From contig CAVTLG010000002.1 of NCBI GenBank assembly GCA_963735495.1, positions 372,001-436,000 on the forward strand: 64,000 bases of DNA. Reading direction: 5' to 3'. This document shows, in pieces, positions 35,559 through 44,872 of the stretch. A program made the position numbers and the translations under genes. Under the pieces are notes generated by a model. That model was not told where the DNA came from, searched no databases, and saw only the letters and a list, made by a program, of their open reading frames with translations. Source of the DNA: CAVTLG01 sp963735495. GTDB lineage: Bacteria; Chloroflexota; Ktedonobacteria; Ktedonobacterales; Ktedonobacteraceae. Position 1 is the first letter of the stretch; the number at the start of each line of letters is the position of its first letter.

Positions 35559-36470
35559 TCAAGCTAAAAGATCAATCTCCATGCCTTCGCATGCAGAGCG
35601 GGTACGCGCAAAACGTGCACGCGCTCCCGCTTCCATTGTATCTAATTGGTTATCATCATAGGTTGGCTCATGATGAAAGAGGATCAATTCCCCTACATGA
35701 GCCGCGATAGCTGCTTCCGTCGCCATTTCGACGCTGCTATGTCCATAGCCGTGCTTTAGTCGCCGGTAATCATCACTAGTATATTGTGCATCATGGATCA
35801 AGACGTCTGCACCGGCGACAAAATCCAGGAATGTGCGCTCACAGCCATGCTGCCATTCTACATCAGTAGCATACACTATGCGTCGTCCAGCATAGGCTAT
35901 CTGGTAAACGACCGCACCATTCAGGGGATGACTACTGGTAAATCTTGCTGAGACGCACAGGTCGTCCTCGCCTATTTGCGCGGCCTGTCTGTCAGCATAG
36001 ACGGAGATAGCAGGCTCAGCGTTATGCCAGACGATGCATTGCTCATCGGTAATAGTATGAAATGTACGCTGCGATGGGAGCTTACGTATGTCTACAGGAA
36101 AATACGGTGGAGACATTAGCGGGGTGACAAGTTCTTCAATGGCCTTATCCGCCAGTTGAGGACCGAAGAGATGGATGTTCGCGTGGGGATCAAAGAGCGG
36201 CGCAAAGAACGGGAAGCCAACGAGGTGATCTCCATGACCATGCGTAATAAAGAGTGCAAGGTCAAGCGTGGCCTGTCCCTTTCTATGCTGCAATAGTTCC
36301 TCGCCTAAGCGGATAATGCCGCTACCAGCGTCGAAAATGAGCGTATGAGCACCCGCCTGCACTTCGACACAGGACGTATTACCACCATGACGCAGGGTAT
36401 GTGATCCAGGAGTGGGATAACTCCCTCGCACACCCCAAAAACGCAGAAGAAAACGCGACGCCTGTGCCAT
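35559..36470 (-). CDS. Metallo-beta-lactamase-fold hydrolase
   Basis: A 303-residue protein of the RNase Z/phosphodiesterase-like MBL group. The metal motif THGHGDH (76-82), the Asp in YATDVEW, and the late His in ILFHHEP are present. The N-terminal RFWGVRGSYPTPG block is typical of a bacterial MBL subgroup often annotated as cyclic-nucleotide phosphodiesterase-like; the real substrate is unknown. It is first in the operon with the M50 protease, the HD protein and scpA. Confidence 0.88.
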   Translation of the reverse strand: MAQASRFLLRFWGVRGSYPTPGSHTLRHGGNTSCVEVQAGAHTLIFDAGSGIIRLGEELLQHRKGQATLDLALFITHGHGDHLVGFPFFAPLFDPHANIHLFGPQLADKAIEELVTPLMSPPYFPVDIRKLPSQRTFHTITDEQCIVWHNAEPAISVYADRQAAQIGEDDLCVSARFTSSHPLNGAVVYQIAYAGRRIVYATDVEWQHGCERTFLDFVAGADVLIHDAQYTSDDYRRLKHGYGHSSVEMATEAAIAAHVGELILFHHEPTYDDNQLDTMEAGARARFARTRSACEGMEIDLLA

Positions 36471-36526
36471 AACTATGTTGCTCCTACCACAACCTACAAG
36501 AGGTGATCAACAGTTCTTCTTGCAAG

Positions 36527-36544
36527 CCCTGGTTTAAACCAGGG
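36527..36544. promoter_or_regulatory. Perfect 18-bp palindrome upstream of the MBL gene
   Basis: CCCTGGTTTAAACCAGGG reads the same on both strands. It lies just downstream of a minus-strand TATAAT (36554-36559) with a weaker TTTCAT 17 bases further up. A dimeric repressor could bind here at the transcription start, or the RNA could form a 5' stem. Confidence 0.5.
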
Positions 36545-36553
36545 GTTCATGAC

Positions 36554-36582
36554 ATTATAGCGTGCAGTGAAAACAAATGAAA
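36554..36582 (-). promoter_or_regulatory. Probable promoter of the MBL-M50-HD-scpA operon
   Basis: Minus-strand TTTCAT, a 17-base spacer and a perfect TATAAT. The start point would be near 36547, directly before the 18-bp palindrome, about 75 bases upstream of the MBL gene. Confidence 0.5.
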
Positions 36583-36770
36583 GACTTCTCCTCCTTATCA
36601 AAGGATAAAGGTGATCCACTGAAAACAGCAAAGGTGATCCTGCAGGCGGTACAAATTGCCTATGTGTGCCCGGTACATTTTCCCCTCATGCCAAAAAAAC
36701 AGTATACTTGTGACAGACAGCTAACCACGGTTAACTGCTGCCATTTTAGGATTTGCTATTGGAGGGAACT

Positions 36771-36938
36771 TTGAGCATCACCACTAAATATATTCTTGCA
36801 GGCATCTTTCTCCTGGCATCGGTGATTATTATCGCCGTTATCAATATCCACCTGGATATGCCCAAACTGCTCATACCTGCAATCTTCATCGTCCTTACTT
36901 TCTTCGCCTTCAAATTTGCTGGCAGCCCATCAAAGTAA
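36771..36938 (+). CDS. Small two-helix membrane protein (TTG start)
   Basis: A 55-residue protein starting MSITTKYILAG from TTG, with a strong GGAGGG site five bases upstream. Two hydrophobic helices cover residues about 6-25 (ILAGIFLLASVIIIAV) and 33-50 (LLIPAIFIVLTFFAFKF). No family is recognised. The ribosome site and the clean helix-turn-helix hydrophobic pattern support it as real. Confidence 0.65.
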   Translation: MSITTKYILAGIFLLASVIIIAVINIHLDMPKLLIPAIFIVLTFFAFKFAGSPSK

Positions 36939-36992
36939 GGGAAAATATATAGGCAAGCACGGAGCAGATGCTTGCTTATACTTCTGAGGTTA

Positions 36993-38012
36993 TTACTGCC
37001 CAACCAAAAAATCACGCAAGGTCGGCATCACCATTTTTCTATAGGTATAAAATGCCGAATGGTCTCCCTCCAGTGCTAGCAGCTTTACATCGGGGATCGT
37101 ACGAGCGAGTAGTTGTGCATCGGCAAAAGGGGCATCTTCATCCCCAGTACCATGTATGACAAGTGTGGGCACACTAATCTTCTCCAGCGGCAGTTGCTCC
37201 GCTATAGCCGCAAATTGCGCCAGATCATTCTCGTAACCTGCCTTGCGCAGTTGATAAGCGGCACCAGAGAGCAACATGCCTGCAACGGCTGCTCCATAAG
37301 GTATCAAGCGGGCAATGGGATAAGCAAAATAGAGGCAGAGGTCAGAAACGAGCAAACGTTCGACCAGATCGGCGGACAAACGCTCCAGCAGTGGCAATGC
37401 CTGCCTGCGCGCTAGCAGATCGTTGCGCAATATGACACCTCCCATCATGACCAATCCGCGACAACGCTCAGGATGTCGTAGGGCAAATCGCAGCGCAGAG
37501 GGACCTCCACCCGAGAAGCCGATAATACTGGCCTGCTGAATATCCAGTGCATCTAGCAAGGCAACATAAAGATCTGCCTGCTCCTCTGGAGAAGCACCCG
37601 ACGTGAGAGGAGTACGCAAGTAGCCAGGGCGCGAAGGCGAAATATACATACACTGATCACTGCCTGTGAAATGCGAAAATGCGATCCCCTGATCATAGCC
37701 TCCAGGAGTACCGTGAGCGTACAATACAGCCGGGCCACTGCCAATTACCTGATACTCGACCGGACCACAGGCAGTTTCGATCACCATACCACCTCCCTGT
37801 ATGCGCTCCAGCTCTTTCCGCTGCCACGAGCGATAGGACTTTTTTCCCTGGACAACAGCGCTAACCAGCGCTAGCAGTCCGCCGAGGAGGAAAAGCAGCC
37901 AATTCGTCTTTTCCTTTTTTGCAGCAGCAGTTTCTTTGACGCTCACAGTATCCTCAGCCATTGACCTGGTGGGAGAAGATAGGTCTGAGTTCGGTGAGAA
38001 TGAACGCTTCAT
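36993..38012 (-). CDS. Alpha/beta hydrolase with N-terminal membrane anchor
   Basis: A 339-residue serine hydrolase. One membrane helix (about 37-55) follows a 36-residue N-terminus. The hydrolase fold has the oxyanion region HGTPGG, the nucleophile elbow GFSGGGPS (Ser167), the acid in HGTGDEDAP and the His in EGDHSAF. It could be an esterase, lipase or haloalkane-type hydrolase. The ATG at 38012 has an AAGGAAGGAA site. It converges with the small membrane protein gene. Confidence 0.88.
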   Translation of the reverse strand: MKRSFSPNSDLSSPTRSMAEDTVSVKETAAAKKEKTNWLLFLLGGLLALVSAVVQGKKSYRSWQRKELERIQGGGMVIETACGPVEYQVIGSGPAVLYAHGTPGGYDQGIAFSHFTGSDQCMYISPSRPGYLRTPLTSGASPEEQADLYVALLDALDIQQASIIGFSGGGPSALRFALRHPERCRGLVMMGGVILRNDLLARRQALPLLERLSADLVERLLVSDLCLYFAYPIARLIPYGAAVAGMLLSGAAYQLRKAGYENDLAQFAAIAEQLPLEKISVPTLVIHGTGDEDAPFADAQLLARTIPDVKLLALEGDHSAFYTYRKMVMPTLRDFLVGQ

Positions 38013-38166
38013 ACAAAAGATTCCTTCCTTGTCACTCACACACGTATAGCAGTGAAGCTGGCCCAACACAATCCCAGCGACACGAGCAGGTACGGGGACC
38101 AGAGGACAGCTCGCAGCATTGCGCTGCTCCATTATCGCATTTATTTTTCTCTATTTATACCAGCGG

Positions 38167-38195
38167 ATTATGTGGGAAATGCCTGTGGTTGTCAA
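38167..38195 (-). promoter_or_regulatory. Promoter of the alpha/beta hydrolase gene
   Basis: Minus-strand perfect TTGACA, a 17-base spacer and CATAAT, about 155 bases upstream of the start codon. The rest of this 329-base divergent gap (38013-38341) holds the ftsK promoter and no gene. Confidence 0.65.
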
Positions 38196-38274
38196 GCATT
38201 AGCCCTCCCTGTCAGGGTCTCTATACATGAGGTCATAAAGGGGTGGTTGCCTGCATTGTGTTTAGAACATCCTA

Positions 38275-38303
38275 TTGCTTCTCTGGAACATATGCGCTAT
38301 GAT
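38275..38303 (+). promoter_or_regulatory. Promoter of ftsK
   Basis: TTGCTT, a 17-base spacer and TATGAT, 38 bases before the ftsK ATG. A GGAGGG ribosome site follows. Confidence 0.6.
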
Positions 38304-38341
38304 ACAGGTGTCTGATTCTTAGTCCACGGAGGGAACCAGCG

Positions 38342-41300
38342 ATGGCAGGTAGCGGTCAAAAAAAAGAGCCCAGGCGTCAAGAAGAGCGTGTCGTGCCACG
38401 TGTGAAGCAAGGCGTTTCGCGCATCAGCCAGGCTGAAGGCAGCCAGAGTCTAACGCGCATCCAGAGTACGCGGGTTGAACAGCGTTCTAATGTGCCTGCA
38501 ACGCGGCCAAAGACGCGCAACGCGTCCTCTCCAAAGCAAGCTCCGCGCGGCAAACGCAAGGCGGGAACTGCCACGAAAAGCCCATCACCCGGTTCCAGCC
38601 GTGCTACTCCCTTTACTCCTCCCGCCGCTAACCCACGTGATACACAATTCATCCAGTGGGCACATGGCAAGTGGAAGGCCCTGGAACCCACCCACCAGCA
38701 GCGTATCTTCGCCTCAGCATTGCTCTGCCTGGCACTACTGTTATTTGCATCGCTCACAGTATTACGAACTGTACCTGTATGGAGTGCAATTGATCAGTTT
38801 TTTCTGACTTTCTTTGGCTGGTCAGCCTATCTGCTGGCTCTCGGTCTGATCGCTTTTGCGCTCACACACCTGGTTGAAGGTACGCGCAATGAACATATCC
38901 TGCGCTGGTCTATGGTCTTTGGACTCATCGTCATCTGGCTGCTACTACTGATCGAAAGTCGCTTGATCCTGGGACATTTACAGGCCGGAGTGCTGGCAGA
39001 GGTATTGGTTTTGCCTTTTCTTGGCTGGCCGCCTGCCGTCGGACACATTACTGTGCTGGGCCTGTTGCTGATTGTCATTATCATGACCTTCCGCATCACC
39101 TTCGGCCAGATCCTCATGGCCGCACAATTTATCTCGCATCTTTTTGCAGCCAACCGCTCAACACTTTCTGGCGCGGACGCCGTGGCAACGCCTTCACCAT
39201 TTCTTGGACAGCGCCCAAAGTACAGTCGATACGCAGCCGGCAACACCACTTCCATACCTGACAGACAAGCAGCAGCGGGTCAGACAGGCAGAGTAGTTCG
39301 CCCTGCGCGCAGATCCATCGAAGATCTTATGGCTGATGATGATGACGACGATGATGCTGATGCAGACGGTATCGCCTTTGAAGCTGATTTCGACGCTGAT
39401 GTTGCCGATGATGATGATCCTCTCAATGATATTAATATTCATCAGCAACAGGTTGGTCGTGTGCCACGCGGAGGCCGCGTACCCGCGCCACTCGACGCTG
39501 AAGAGCATGCCAGCGCCGTAAGAGGCGTGCGGCAGCAGAAACTTCCTATCGATCAAGCGGCAGGCGATGCTGACAGGTTAATACTGAAGTCGCCAGATGC
39601 ACAGCCAGTTGATATGGAACCCTTAGCGCCCAATCCGCGCCTTGCGAAGCAGCAAAAAGCGCGGGCAGCCGCCAACCCTCCGCTACCACAAATTACGTCG
39701 CCCTGGAAGGTTCCGAGCACGAATCTCCTCAACAGCCCGGAAGAGGTGAAGGTCCTCATGCAGAGCGACGACACAGCAGCTCTGGCCAAGCTGATCCAGG
39801 ATACGCTGCGCAGCTTCCGCGTGGATGCCGAGGTGAAAGAGGAAGATATCAGCATTGGCCCGACTATTATTCGTTTCGGCATTCGACCAACTGGCAAGCC
39901 TGAGATGATGAAGGATGAGAAAACGGGCAAAATGCTGCCGGTTCGCGATGCAAACGGGCAGATCGTCTATGAGACACGCACACGTGTGAGCCGTATCATG
40001 GCCCTCCAGAACGACCTCGCGCTGGTGCTGGAAGCTAAAACCATTCGCATGGAGGCACCAGTACCGGGTCGGCCCTACGTTGGCGTCGAGATCCCCAATA
40101 AAAACAGCCGCCTTGTCACCTTGCGCGAGGTTCTGGTGAGCAAAGAATACCAGGCTATCAAGAGCAAGTCGAAACTGACCATAGGTCTGGGCAAAGACGT
40201 AGCCGGGCAGGTGCGCATCGGGGATCTGGCGCGCATGCCACATTTGCTTATCGCTGGTGCAACTGGCGCTGGCAAATCCGTTTGTATCAATACTATTATT
40301 GCCAGCATTTTGACGCAAGCTACCCCTGATGACGTACGCCTGCTCATGGTCGATCCCAAGATGGTCGAACTGAACATGTACAACGGCATTCCCCATCTGC
40401 TCTCGCCGGTCGTGATTGAAGTCGATAAAGTTGTTTCGCTGCTCAAGAACGCCATCAATGAAATGGAGCGACGCTACCGCCTCTTCTCGCAACTGGGTGT
40501 GCGCAACCTGGATAGCTACCGGAAATTGCGCCTGGAAAAGCTCGGCAAGGGTGATACCTCGCTGAACAATCTGCCAGCCATTGTGATCATCATTGACGAG
40601 TTAGCGGACCTGATGATGGCCGCCCCGGAAGAGGTCGAGGGTATGATCTGCCGCCTGGCACAATTGGCCCGTGCGACCGGTATTCACCTGGTAGTAGCCA
40701 CACAGCGACCATCCGTCGATGTCATCACCGGACTGATTAAAGCCAACATCCCCACACGTATCTCTTTCATGGTCAGTTCCGCCGTAGATTCGCGTACCAT
40801 CATCGATATGGGCGGTGCTGAACGTCTGCTTGGGCGTGGTGACATGCTCTACCTACCAGCCGATGCGGGACGTCCTGAGCGCATCCAGGGTGCCTTCCTG
40901 ACGGATGACGAGGCACAGGCGTTAGCGGATTACTGGCGTCAGCAGGCCGCTGAGCATATGGCAGCCAGCAGTACTGATCCCATGCTCGTGGCGTCAGCGC
41001 CGGCAGCCGTAGAGCCGGGCTGGGAACTCAAAGAAGAAGCCTCTGAGGATTTCGAGTTGGAGGATGACCTGCTTGACAAAGCTGAGGAGGTCGTACAAGA
41101 GTACGGACGCGCCTCAATTTCCCTGCTACAGCGCCGCTTACGCGTTGGCTATTCCCGTGCTGCGCGCTTGATTGATCTGCTAGAAGAGCGCGGCGTTATT
41201 GGACGCTCAGAGGCTGGTGGACGCGCCCGCGAGGTCTACGATCATGGCAGTGATAACGGCTATGATCGACATGGCGCTGAGGGTCATTCCATGGCAGACG

Positions 41301-41437
41301 AGGTGGCAGACATTGTGGCCGAAGAGAAGGCTCGCAACGAGTTTCTACGCAACCAGGCGGCGAAGTTTCAACAGCCACATGGTCATAGTGCTCCGCCACC
41401 ACCAGCATCTAACGAGGATGACGAAGACGATAGGTGA
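38342..41437 (+). CDS. ftsK: DNA translocase FtsK/SpoIIIE
   Basis: Hexameric ATPase that pumps chromosomal DNA through the division septum. A basic, Ser/Pro-rich N-terminus of about 110 residues precedes four membrane helices (about 125-270). A linker with a run of aspartates (about 330-360) leads to the motor domain, with Walker A GATGAGKS (639-646) and Walker B containing Asp752-Glu753. The C-terminal gamma winged helix (DLLDKAEEVVQEYGRASISL onward) binds polar DNA sequences. The total is 1031 residues. It ends with an acidic NEDDEDDR tail. Confidence 0.96.
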   Translation: MAGSGQKKEPRRQEERVVPRVKQGVSRISQAEGSQSLTRIQSTRVEQRSNVPATRPKTRNASSPKQAPRGKRKAGTATKSPSPGSSRATPFTPPAANPRDTQFIQWAHGKWKALEPTHQQRIFASALLCLALLLFASLTVLRTVPVWSAIDQFFLTFFGWSAYLLALGLIAFALTHLVEGTRNEHILRWSMVFGLIVIWLLLLIESRLILGHLQAGVLAEVLVLPFLGWPPAVGHITVLGLLLIVIIMTFRITFGQILMAAQFISHLFAANRSTLSGADAVATPSPFLGQRPKYSRYAAGNTTSIPDRQAAAGQTGRVVRPARRSIEDLMADDDDDDDADADGIAFEADFDADVADDDDPLNDINIHQQQVGRVPRGGRVPAPLDAEEHASAVRGVRQQKLPIDQAAGDADRLILKSPDAQPVDMEPLAPNPRLAKQQKARAAANPPLPQITSPWKVPSTNLLNSPEEVKVLMQSDDTAALAKLIQDTLRSFRVDAEVKEEDISIGPTIIRFGIRPTGKPEMMKDEKTGKMLPVRDANGQIVYETRTRVSRIMALQNDLALVLEAKTIRMEAPVPGRPYVGVEIPNKNSRLVTLREVLVSKEYQAIKSKSKLTIGLGKDVAGQVRIGDLARMPHLLIAGATGAGKSVCINTIIASILTQATPDDVRLLMVDPKMVELNMYNGIPHLLSPVVIEVDKVVSLLKNAINEMERRYRLFSQLGVRNLDSYRKLRLEKLGKGDTSLNNLPAIVIIIDELADLMMAAPEEVEGMICRLAQLARATGIHLVVATQRPSVDVITGLIKANIPTRISFMVSSAVDSRTIIDMGGAERLLGRGDMLYLPADAGRPERIQGAFLTDDEAQALADYWRQQAAEHMAASSTDPMLVASAPAAVEPGWELKEEASEDFELEDDLLDKAEEVVQEYGRASISLLQRRLRVGYSRAARLIDLLEERGVIGRSEAGGRAREVYDHGSDNGYDRHGAEGHSMADEVADIVAEEKARNEFLRNQAAKFQQPHGHSAPPPPASNEDDEDDR

Positions 41438-41636
41438 TTACTGCGCAAAGCAGCCACCAGCAAACCTGCCTCATCCTCAACCGCAGCCAGGTAGGTGTGG
41501 TTGTAAAACGCTCAGGAGACTTCTTGATAGCGAGGCCAAGTCCCAGTGGCAAATTGTTCAGCACCTCGTGCTGTCCCAGGACTGGTTGAACCGCCTTTAA
41601 AAAATCATCTGCGCTTCTATACGTTCTGATCAGCAT
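41438..41636 (-). pseudogene. Broken N-terminal fragment of a GNAT-like acetyltransferase
   Basis: The minus-strand frame from 41636 reads MLIRTYRSADDFLKAVQPVL and GQHEVLNNLPLGLGLAIKKS, like the N-terminus of a GNAT family acetyltransferase. Near 41491 the similarity moves to another frame (YLAAVEDEAGLLVAALR), which needs one added base. The similarity ends where the ftsK stop codon lies. The fragment is thus both frameshifted and truncated to about 65 codons of a protein expected to be several times longer. Confidence 0.65.
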
Positions 41637-41648
41637 CTTTATTTTCCC

Positions 41649-42398
41649 CTATACATCACCTGTATCACTGGCAAGTGTTGTCTCCATCTCCAGTTCTTTC
41701 AGCAGTTTCTGATCCAATTTACTACTCAGATCTAACTTTGCAAACAGGTCAGGACGCCGCTGCCTCGTACGCCGTAGCGCCTCTTTTCTGCGCCAGCGGG
41801 CGATATTTTCATGATGACCTGATAGCAGTATATCGGGGATACGCCAGCCTCTAAACTCAGGTGGTCGCGTATATTGTGGATATTCCAGCAGATGATTACT
41901 GTGCGACTCCTCGTCCGCCGAGCCTTCAGCCAGTATCCCTGGCACCAACCTGCTCACTGCGTCAACGACGATCATGGCCGCCAGTTCGCCTCCGGTAAGT
42001 ACATAATCGCCGATTGAGATTTCATCTGTGACGAGATGCTGGCAGACACGTTCATCGATGCCCTCATAATGCCCACATAAGAGGGTAATGCGCGGTTCCA
42101 GTGCGAGAGTGCGCGCAATCTGCTGATTGAAAAGACGTCCCTGGGGCGTCAGGAGGATAATTGGACCACCCTGGTGGACCGCCTCTATCGCGGTGAAAAT
42201 TGGCTCGGGCTTCATGACCATACCCGCACCACCACCATAGGGATAATCGTCAACGACGTGATGCTTGTCCGTCGTCACATCGCGTATGTTATGGAGTGCG
42301 ATACTGAGGAGTTGCTGCTCCTGTGCTCGCTTCAAGATACTTTCGCTCAGTGGTCCCTGGAACATAGGGGGGAACAGGGTAAAAATGTCAAAATGCAT
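41649..42398 (-). CDS. trmD: tRNA (guanine-37-N1)-methyltransferase
   Basis: Methylates G37 next to the anticodon and prevents +1 frameshifting. The 249 residues start MHFDIFTLFPPMF and include the knotted SAM-binding region ILLTPQGRLFNQ, CGHYEGIDERV and IGDYVLTGGELAAM. The ATG at 42398 with a GAGGTGAG site is preferred over a GTG four codons upstream. It is not in the usual rpsP-rimM-trmD-rplS cluster. The link of TrmD to reading-frame maintenance is notable given the three +1 shifts in this window. Confidence 0.96.
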   Translation of the reverse strand: MHFDIFTLFPPMFQGPLSESILKRAQEQQLLSIALHNIRDVTTDKHHVVDDYPYGGGAGMVMKPEPIFTAIEAVHQGGPIILLTPQGRLFNQQIARTLALEPRITLLCGHYEGIDERVCQHLVTDEISIGDYVLTGGELAAMIVVDAVSRLVPGILAEGSADEESHSNHLLEYPQYTRPPEFRGWRIPDILLSGHHENIARWRRKEALRRTRQRRPDLFAKLDLSSKLDQKLLKELEMETTLASDTGDV

Positions 42399-42427
42399 GT
42401 GTCTACTCACCTCTTCGTATATGTGTT

Positions 42428-42456
42428 ACAATAACACCGTTGCCTCTTACTGGCAA
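42428..42456 (-). promoter_or_regulatory. Promoter of trmD
   Basis: Minus-strand TTGCCA, a 17-base spacer and TATTGT, about 30 bases before the trmD ATG. A small perfect hairpin GTGCCAT-tcc-ATGGCAC (42471-42487) lies just upstream. Confidence 0.55.
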
Positions 42457-42515
42457 GTCTATTGCTCTGAGTGCCATTCCATGGCACTATCAACCCACAG
42501 CGGAGCCTATGAGTT

Positions 42516-44117
42516 ATGTCCTGGTCCCAACCACAGCCACCAGAGGACCCGTATGATCAAATGACCATCCTCGTTGGCAGTGCGATTCAATTGCTACGTG
42601 GTGAATCTGGTGTATTTGTGGTATCAAATGAAGCATTTGATCCACAGAGCAGCGCTGAATATACGCTTTATCGCATTAATCGGACAGCTTTACCGCTGCT
42701 GTTAACATATGTTCAAGAGGGTATGCAGCCTAATTCGCTGCATCCTCTCGTCGTCGAGACCCTTCCGCCGCAGATCGCGTCGCAACTGGGCATCGCCGAA
42801 GAGGTTATCGAGCAGCAAGGCATTGACTGCTGCTCCTGTGCACTCTACGACCAGGGAGGACCATTAGGTACATTGCACTTTTTGCGTCGGCAGACGGTGC
42901 GCTCATGCTTTGAACGTCATAGCGAGAGCGCTGGTAGTAAAGATCTAGAGGGCACGGATGAAGCATTGCACCTGTTCGTGGTCCAACTGGCAGTGAGCTT
43001 ACGCTTCGCGCTCAGATCACAGGCACTCGTGAAAGAGCAGGGGCGGCTGGCAGCGATCTTTGAGCATAGTACAGAGGGCATTCTGACCGTTGATCATGCC
43101 TTGCGCATCATCGACTTTAACCCGGCCATGGAACGCCTGACCGGTTGGCGCGAGAGCGAGGTGCTAGGACGCTTCTATTTCAAGGTCCTGCATCCCCAGG
43201 ACCGTCAGGGCCATGATCTGGGCTTACAAGATTCAGCTATCTTGCAAGCATTTGCGGGTCAGGAGGTAGTAAACCGCGAAATGATCATCTGCGCGCGCGA
43301 TGGACAACGTTTTGTCGTGTCTGTTACGGCCTCATGTGTGCGTTCAGCCAGTGGAGAGCCGATGAACGGCATTCTCAACGTGCATGATCTGACGCGAGAA
43401 CGCCAGCAAGAGGAACAGCGTTCGACGTTTATTTCAGTCATCTCGCATGAGTTGCAAACACCCATTGCTATCATTAAGGGCTATGCTGCCACGCTGGCCC
43501 GCAGTGATACACAGCTAGAACCCGAGGCATTGCGGGCACGACTGGTAGCGATAGAGGAAGAGGCGGATCGTTTGAATAAGTTGGTGGGGAACTTACTTTA
43601 CGCTTCACGTATTCAAGCCAACGGTTTACAAATGGATGTTGCGCCCTTAGATCTAGGGCATCTGGTGCGTAGAGTCGTACGCCGCCTGCGTGCTAAAGCA
43701 GCGGTAGAGGTCAAGCTGGCTATTCCAGAGCAGCTACCTACCGTGATGGCAGATCGCGACCGCATTGAAGAAGTCCTGCAAAATCTGCTGGATAATGCCG
43801 TGAAATATTCGCCGCGTCACCCGGTTATCAGTGTCGCCTGCCACGCAACCGGGGAAGAGGTGATCGTCAGTGTCAGTGATAATGGCATGGGCATTTCATT
43901 GCGCGAGCAGGAGCAGATCTTTGGTCGTTTCCAGCGTGTTGGCGAAGCGATGACACAGTCCATTCCAGGCGCGGGCCTGGGATTATACATCAGTCGCGCC
44001 ATCATTGAGGCTCATGGAGGACGTATCTGGGTCGAGAGTACCCTGCGTGAAGGTTCGACGTTTGCATTTAGTTTACCGCGTGAGGAGAAAGCGCCATTAC
44101 CAATGGTGATTTTTTGA
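42516..44117 (+). CDS. GAF/PAS sensor histidine kinase, soluble
   Basis: Cytoplasmic histidine kinase of 533 residues without membrane helices. A GAF-like domain (about 15-165, with Cys105, Cys106 and Cys108 in GIDCCSCAL) is followed by a PAS domain (about 175-295), the H-box SVISHELQTPIAII with His311, and an ATPase domain with LLDNAVKYS, DNGMGI and GAGLGLYIS. The clustered cysteines may bind a metal or respond to redox state. Its stop overlaps the start of the response regulator by four bases. Confidence 0.94.
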   Translation: MSWSQPQPPEDPYDQMTILVGSAIQLLRGESGVFVVSNEAFDPQSSAEYTLYRINRTALPLLLTYVQEGMQPNSLHPLVVETLPPQIASQLGIAEEVIEQQGIDCCSCALYDQGGPLGTLHFLRRQTVRSCFERHSESAGSKDLEGTDEALHLFVVQLAVSLRFALRSQALVKEQGRLAAIFEHSTEGILTVDHALRIIDFNPAMERLTGWRESEVLGRFYFKVLHPQDRQGHDLGLQDSAILQAFAGQEVVNREMIICARDGQRFVVSVTASCVRSASGEPMNGILNVHDLTRERQQEEQRSTFISVISHELQTPIAIIKGYAATLARSDTQLEPEALRARLVAIEEEADRLNKLVGNLLYASRIQANGLQMDVAPLDLGHLVRRVVRRLRAKAAVEVKLAIPEQLPTVMADRDRIEEVLQNLLDNAVKYSPRHPVISVACHATGEEVIVSVSDNGMGISLREQEQIFGRFQRVGEAMTQSIPGAGLGLYISRAIIEAHGGRIWVESTLREGSTFAFSLPREEKAPLPMVIF

Positions 44118-44851
44118 TGATGGAACAGGAAGCATTTGATCAACGAGATATGACTATCTTGATCGTGGATGATGAGCCGCGCATCCGCGATTTTATCCGC
44201 ATGAACCTGGAGTTAGAACATTACCGCGTGATTGAAGCCAGCAACGGTATCGAAGCATTGGAAGAACTGCGTGAAAATCTTCCTGATCTTGTTGTTTTAG
44301 ATGTCATGATGCCAGAGATGGATGGTTTCGAAACGCTACGCGCGCTACGTGAAGTATCCACGGTGCCGGTAATTATGCTCACCGTACGCCAGAGTGAGCA
44401 GGATAAGATTCATGGTCTGGACCTGGGAGCAGACGACTACCTCGCCAAACCATTTAGTCCGCGCGAACTGCTTTCGCGTATTCACGCGTTGCTGCGGCGC
44501 TCACTGATGGCACCACCTTCGCGTAAGACAGTCATCGTCGTGGACCCTGATTTAAAGATTGACTTCACGCGCCGCGAAGTGATTGTGCGCGGCCACAAGG
44601 TCGTATTGCGGCCTACCGAATACCGTCTTCTGTATCACCTGGTGAGTAATGCAGGACATCTATTGACACACGAAACCCTCCTCTCCAAGGTCTGGGGACG
44701 TGAATATCGCGACGAAGCTCATTATCTACGACTCTATATTACCTATTTACGGCAAAAACTGGAAAAAGATCCGGCGCACCCACAGTATATAATCACGGAA
44801 CGAGGTGTGGGATATCGCTTCAAGGAACTAGATGAGCAACAGAGTGATTAA
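44114..44851 (+). CDS. OmpR/PhoB-type response regulator
   Basis: DNA-binding response regulator of 245 residues, partner of the GAF/PAS kinase, with an ATGA overlap. The receiver has Asp19, Asp20, the phospho-acceptor Asp63 (VVLDVMMPE) and Lys112 (LAKPF). The winged-helix domain ends with ITERGVGYRFKE. It is followed 21 bases later by a UroD-family gene that may be a target or part of the same operon. Confidence 0.95.
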   Translation: MMMEQEAFDQRDMTILIVDDEPRIRDFIRMNLELEHYRVIEASNGIEALEELRENLPDLVVLDVMMPEMDGFETLRALREVSTVPVIMLTVRQSEQDKIHGLDLGADDYLAKPFSPRELLSRIHALLRRSLMAPPSRKTVIVVDPDLKIDFTRREVIVRGHKVVLRPTEYRLLYHLVSNAGHLLTHETLLSKVWGREYRDEAHYLRLYITYLRQKLEKDPAHPQYIITERGVGYRFKELDEQQSD

Positions 44852-44872
44852 TAAAGAAGAGAAAGGATAGGC

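Noticed and set aside
39683..40492. Minus-strand frame of 269 codons opposite ftsK
   Set aside because: Antisense to the conserved FtsK motor region; no recognisable domain.
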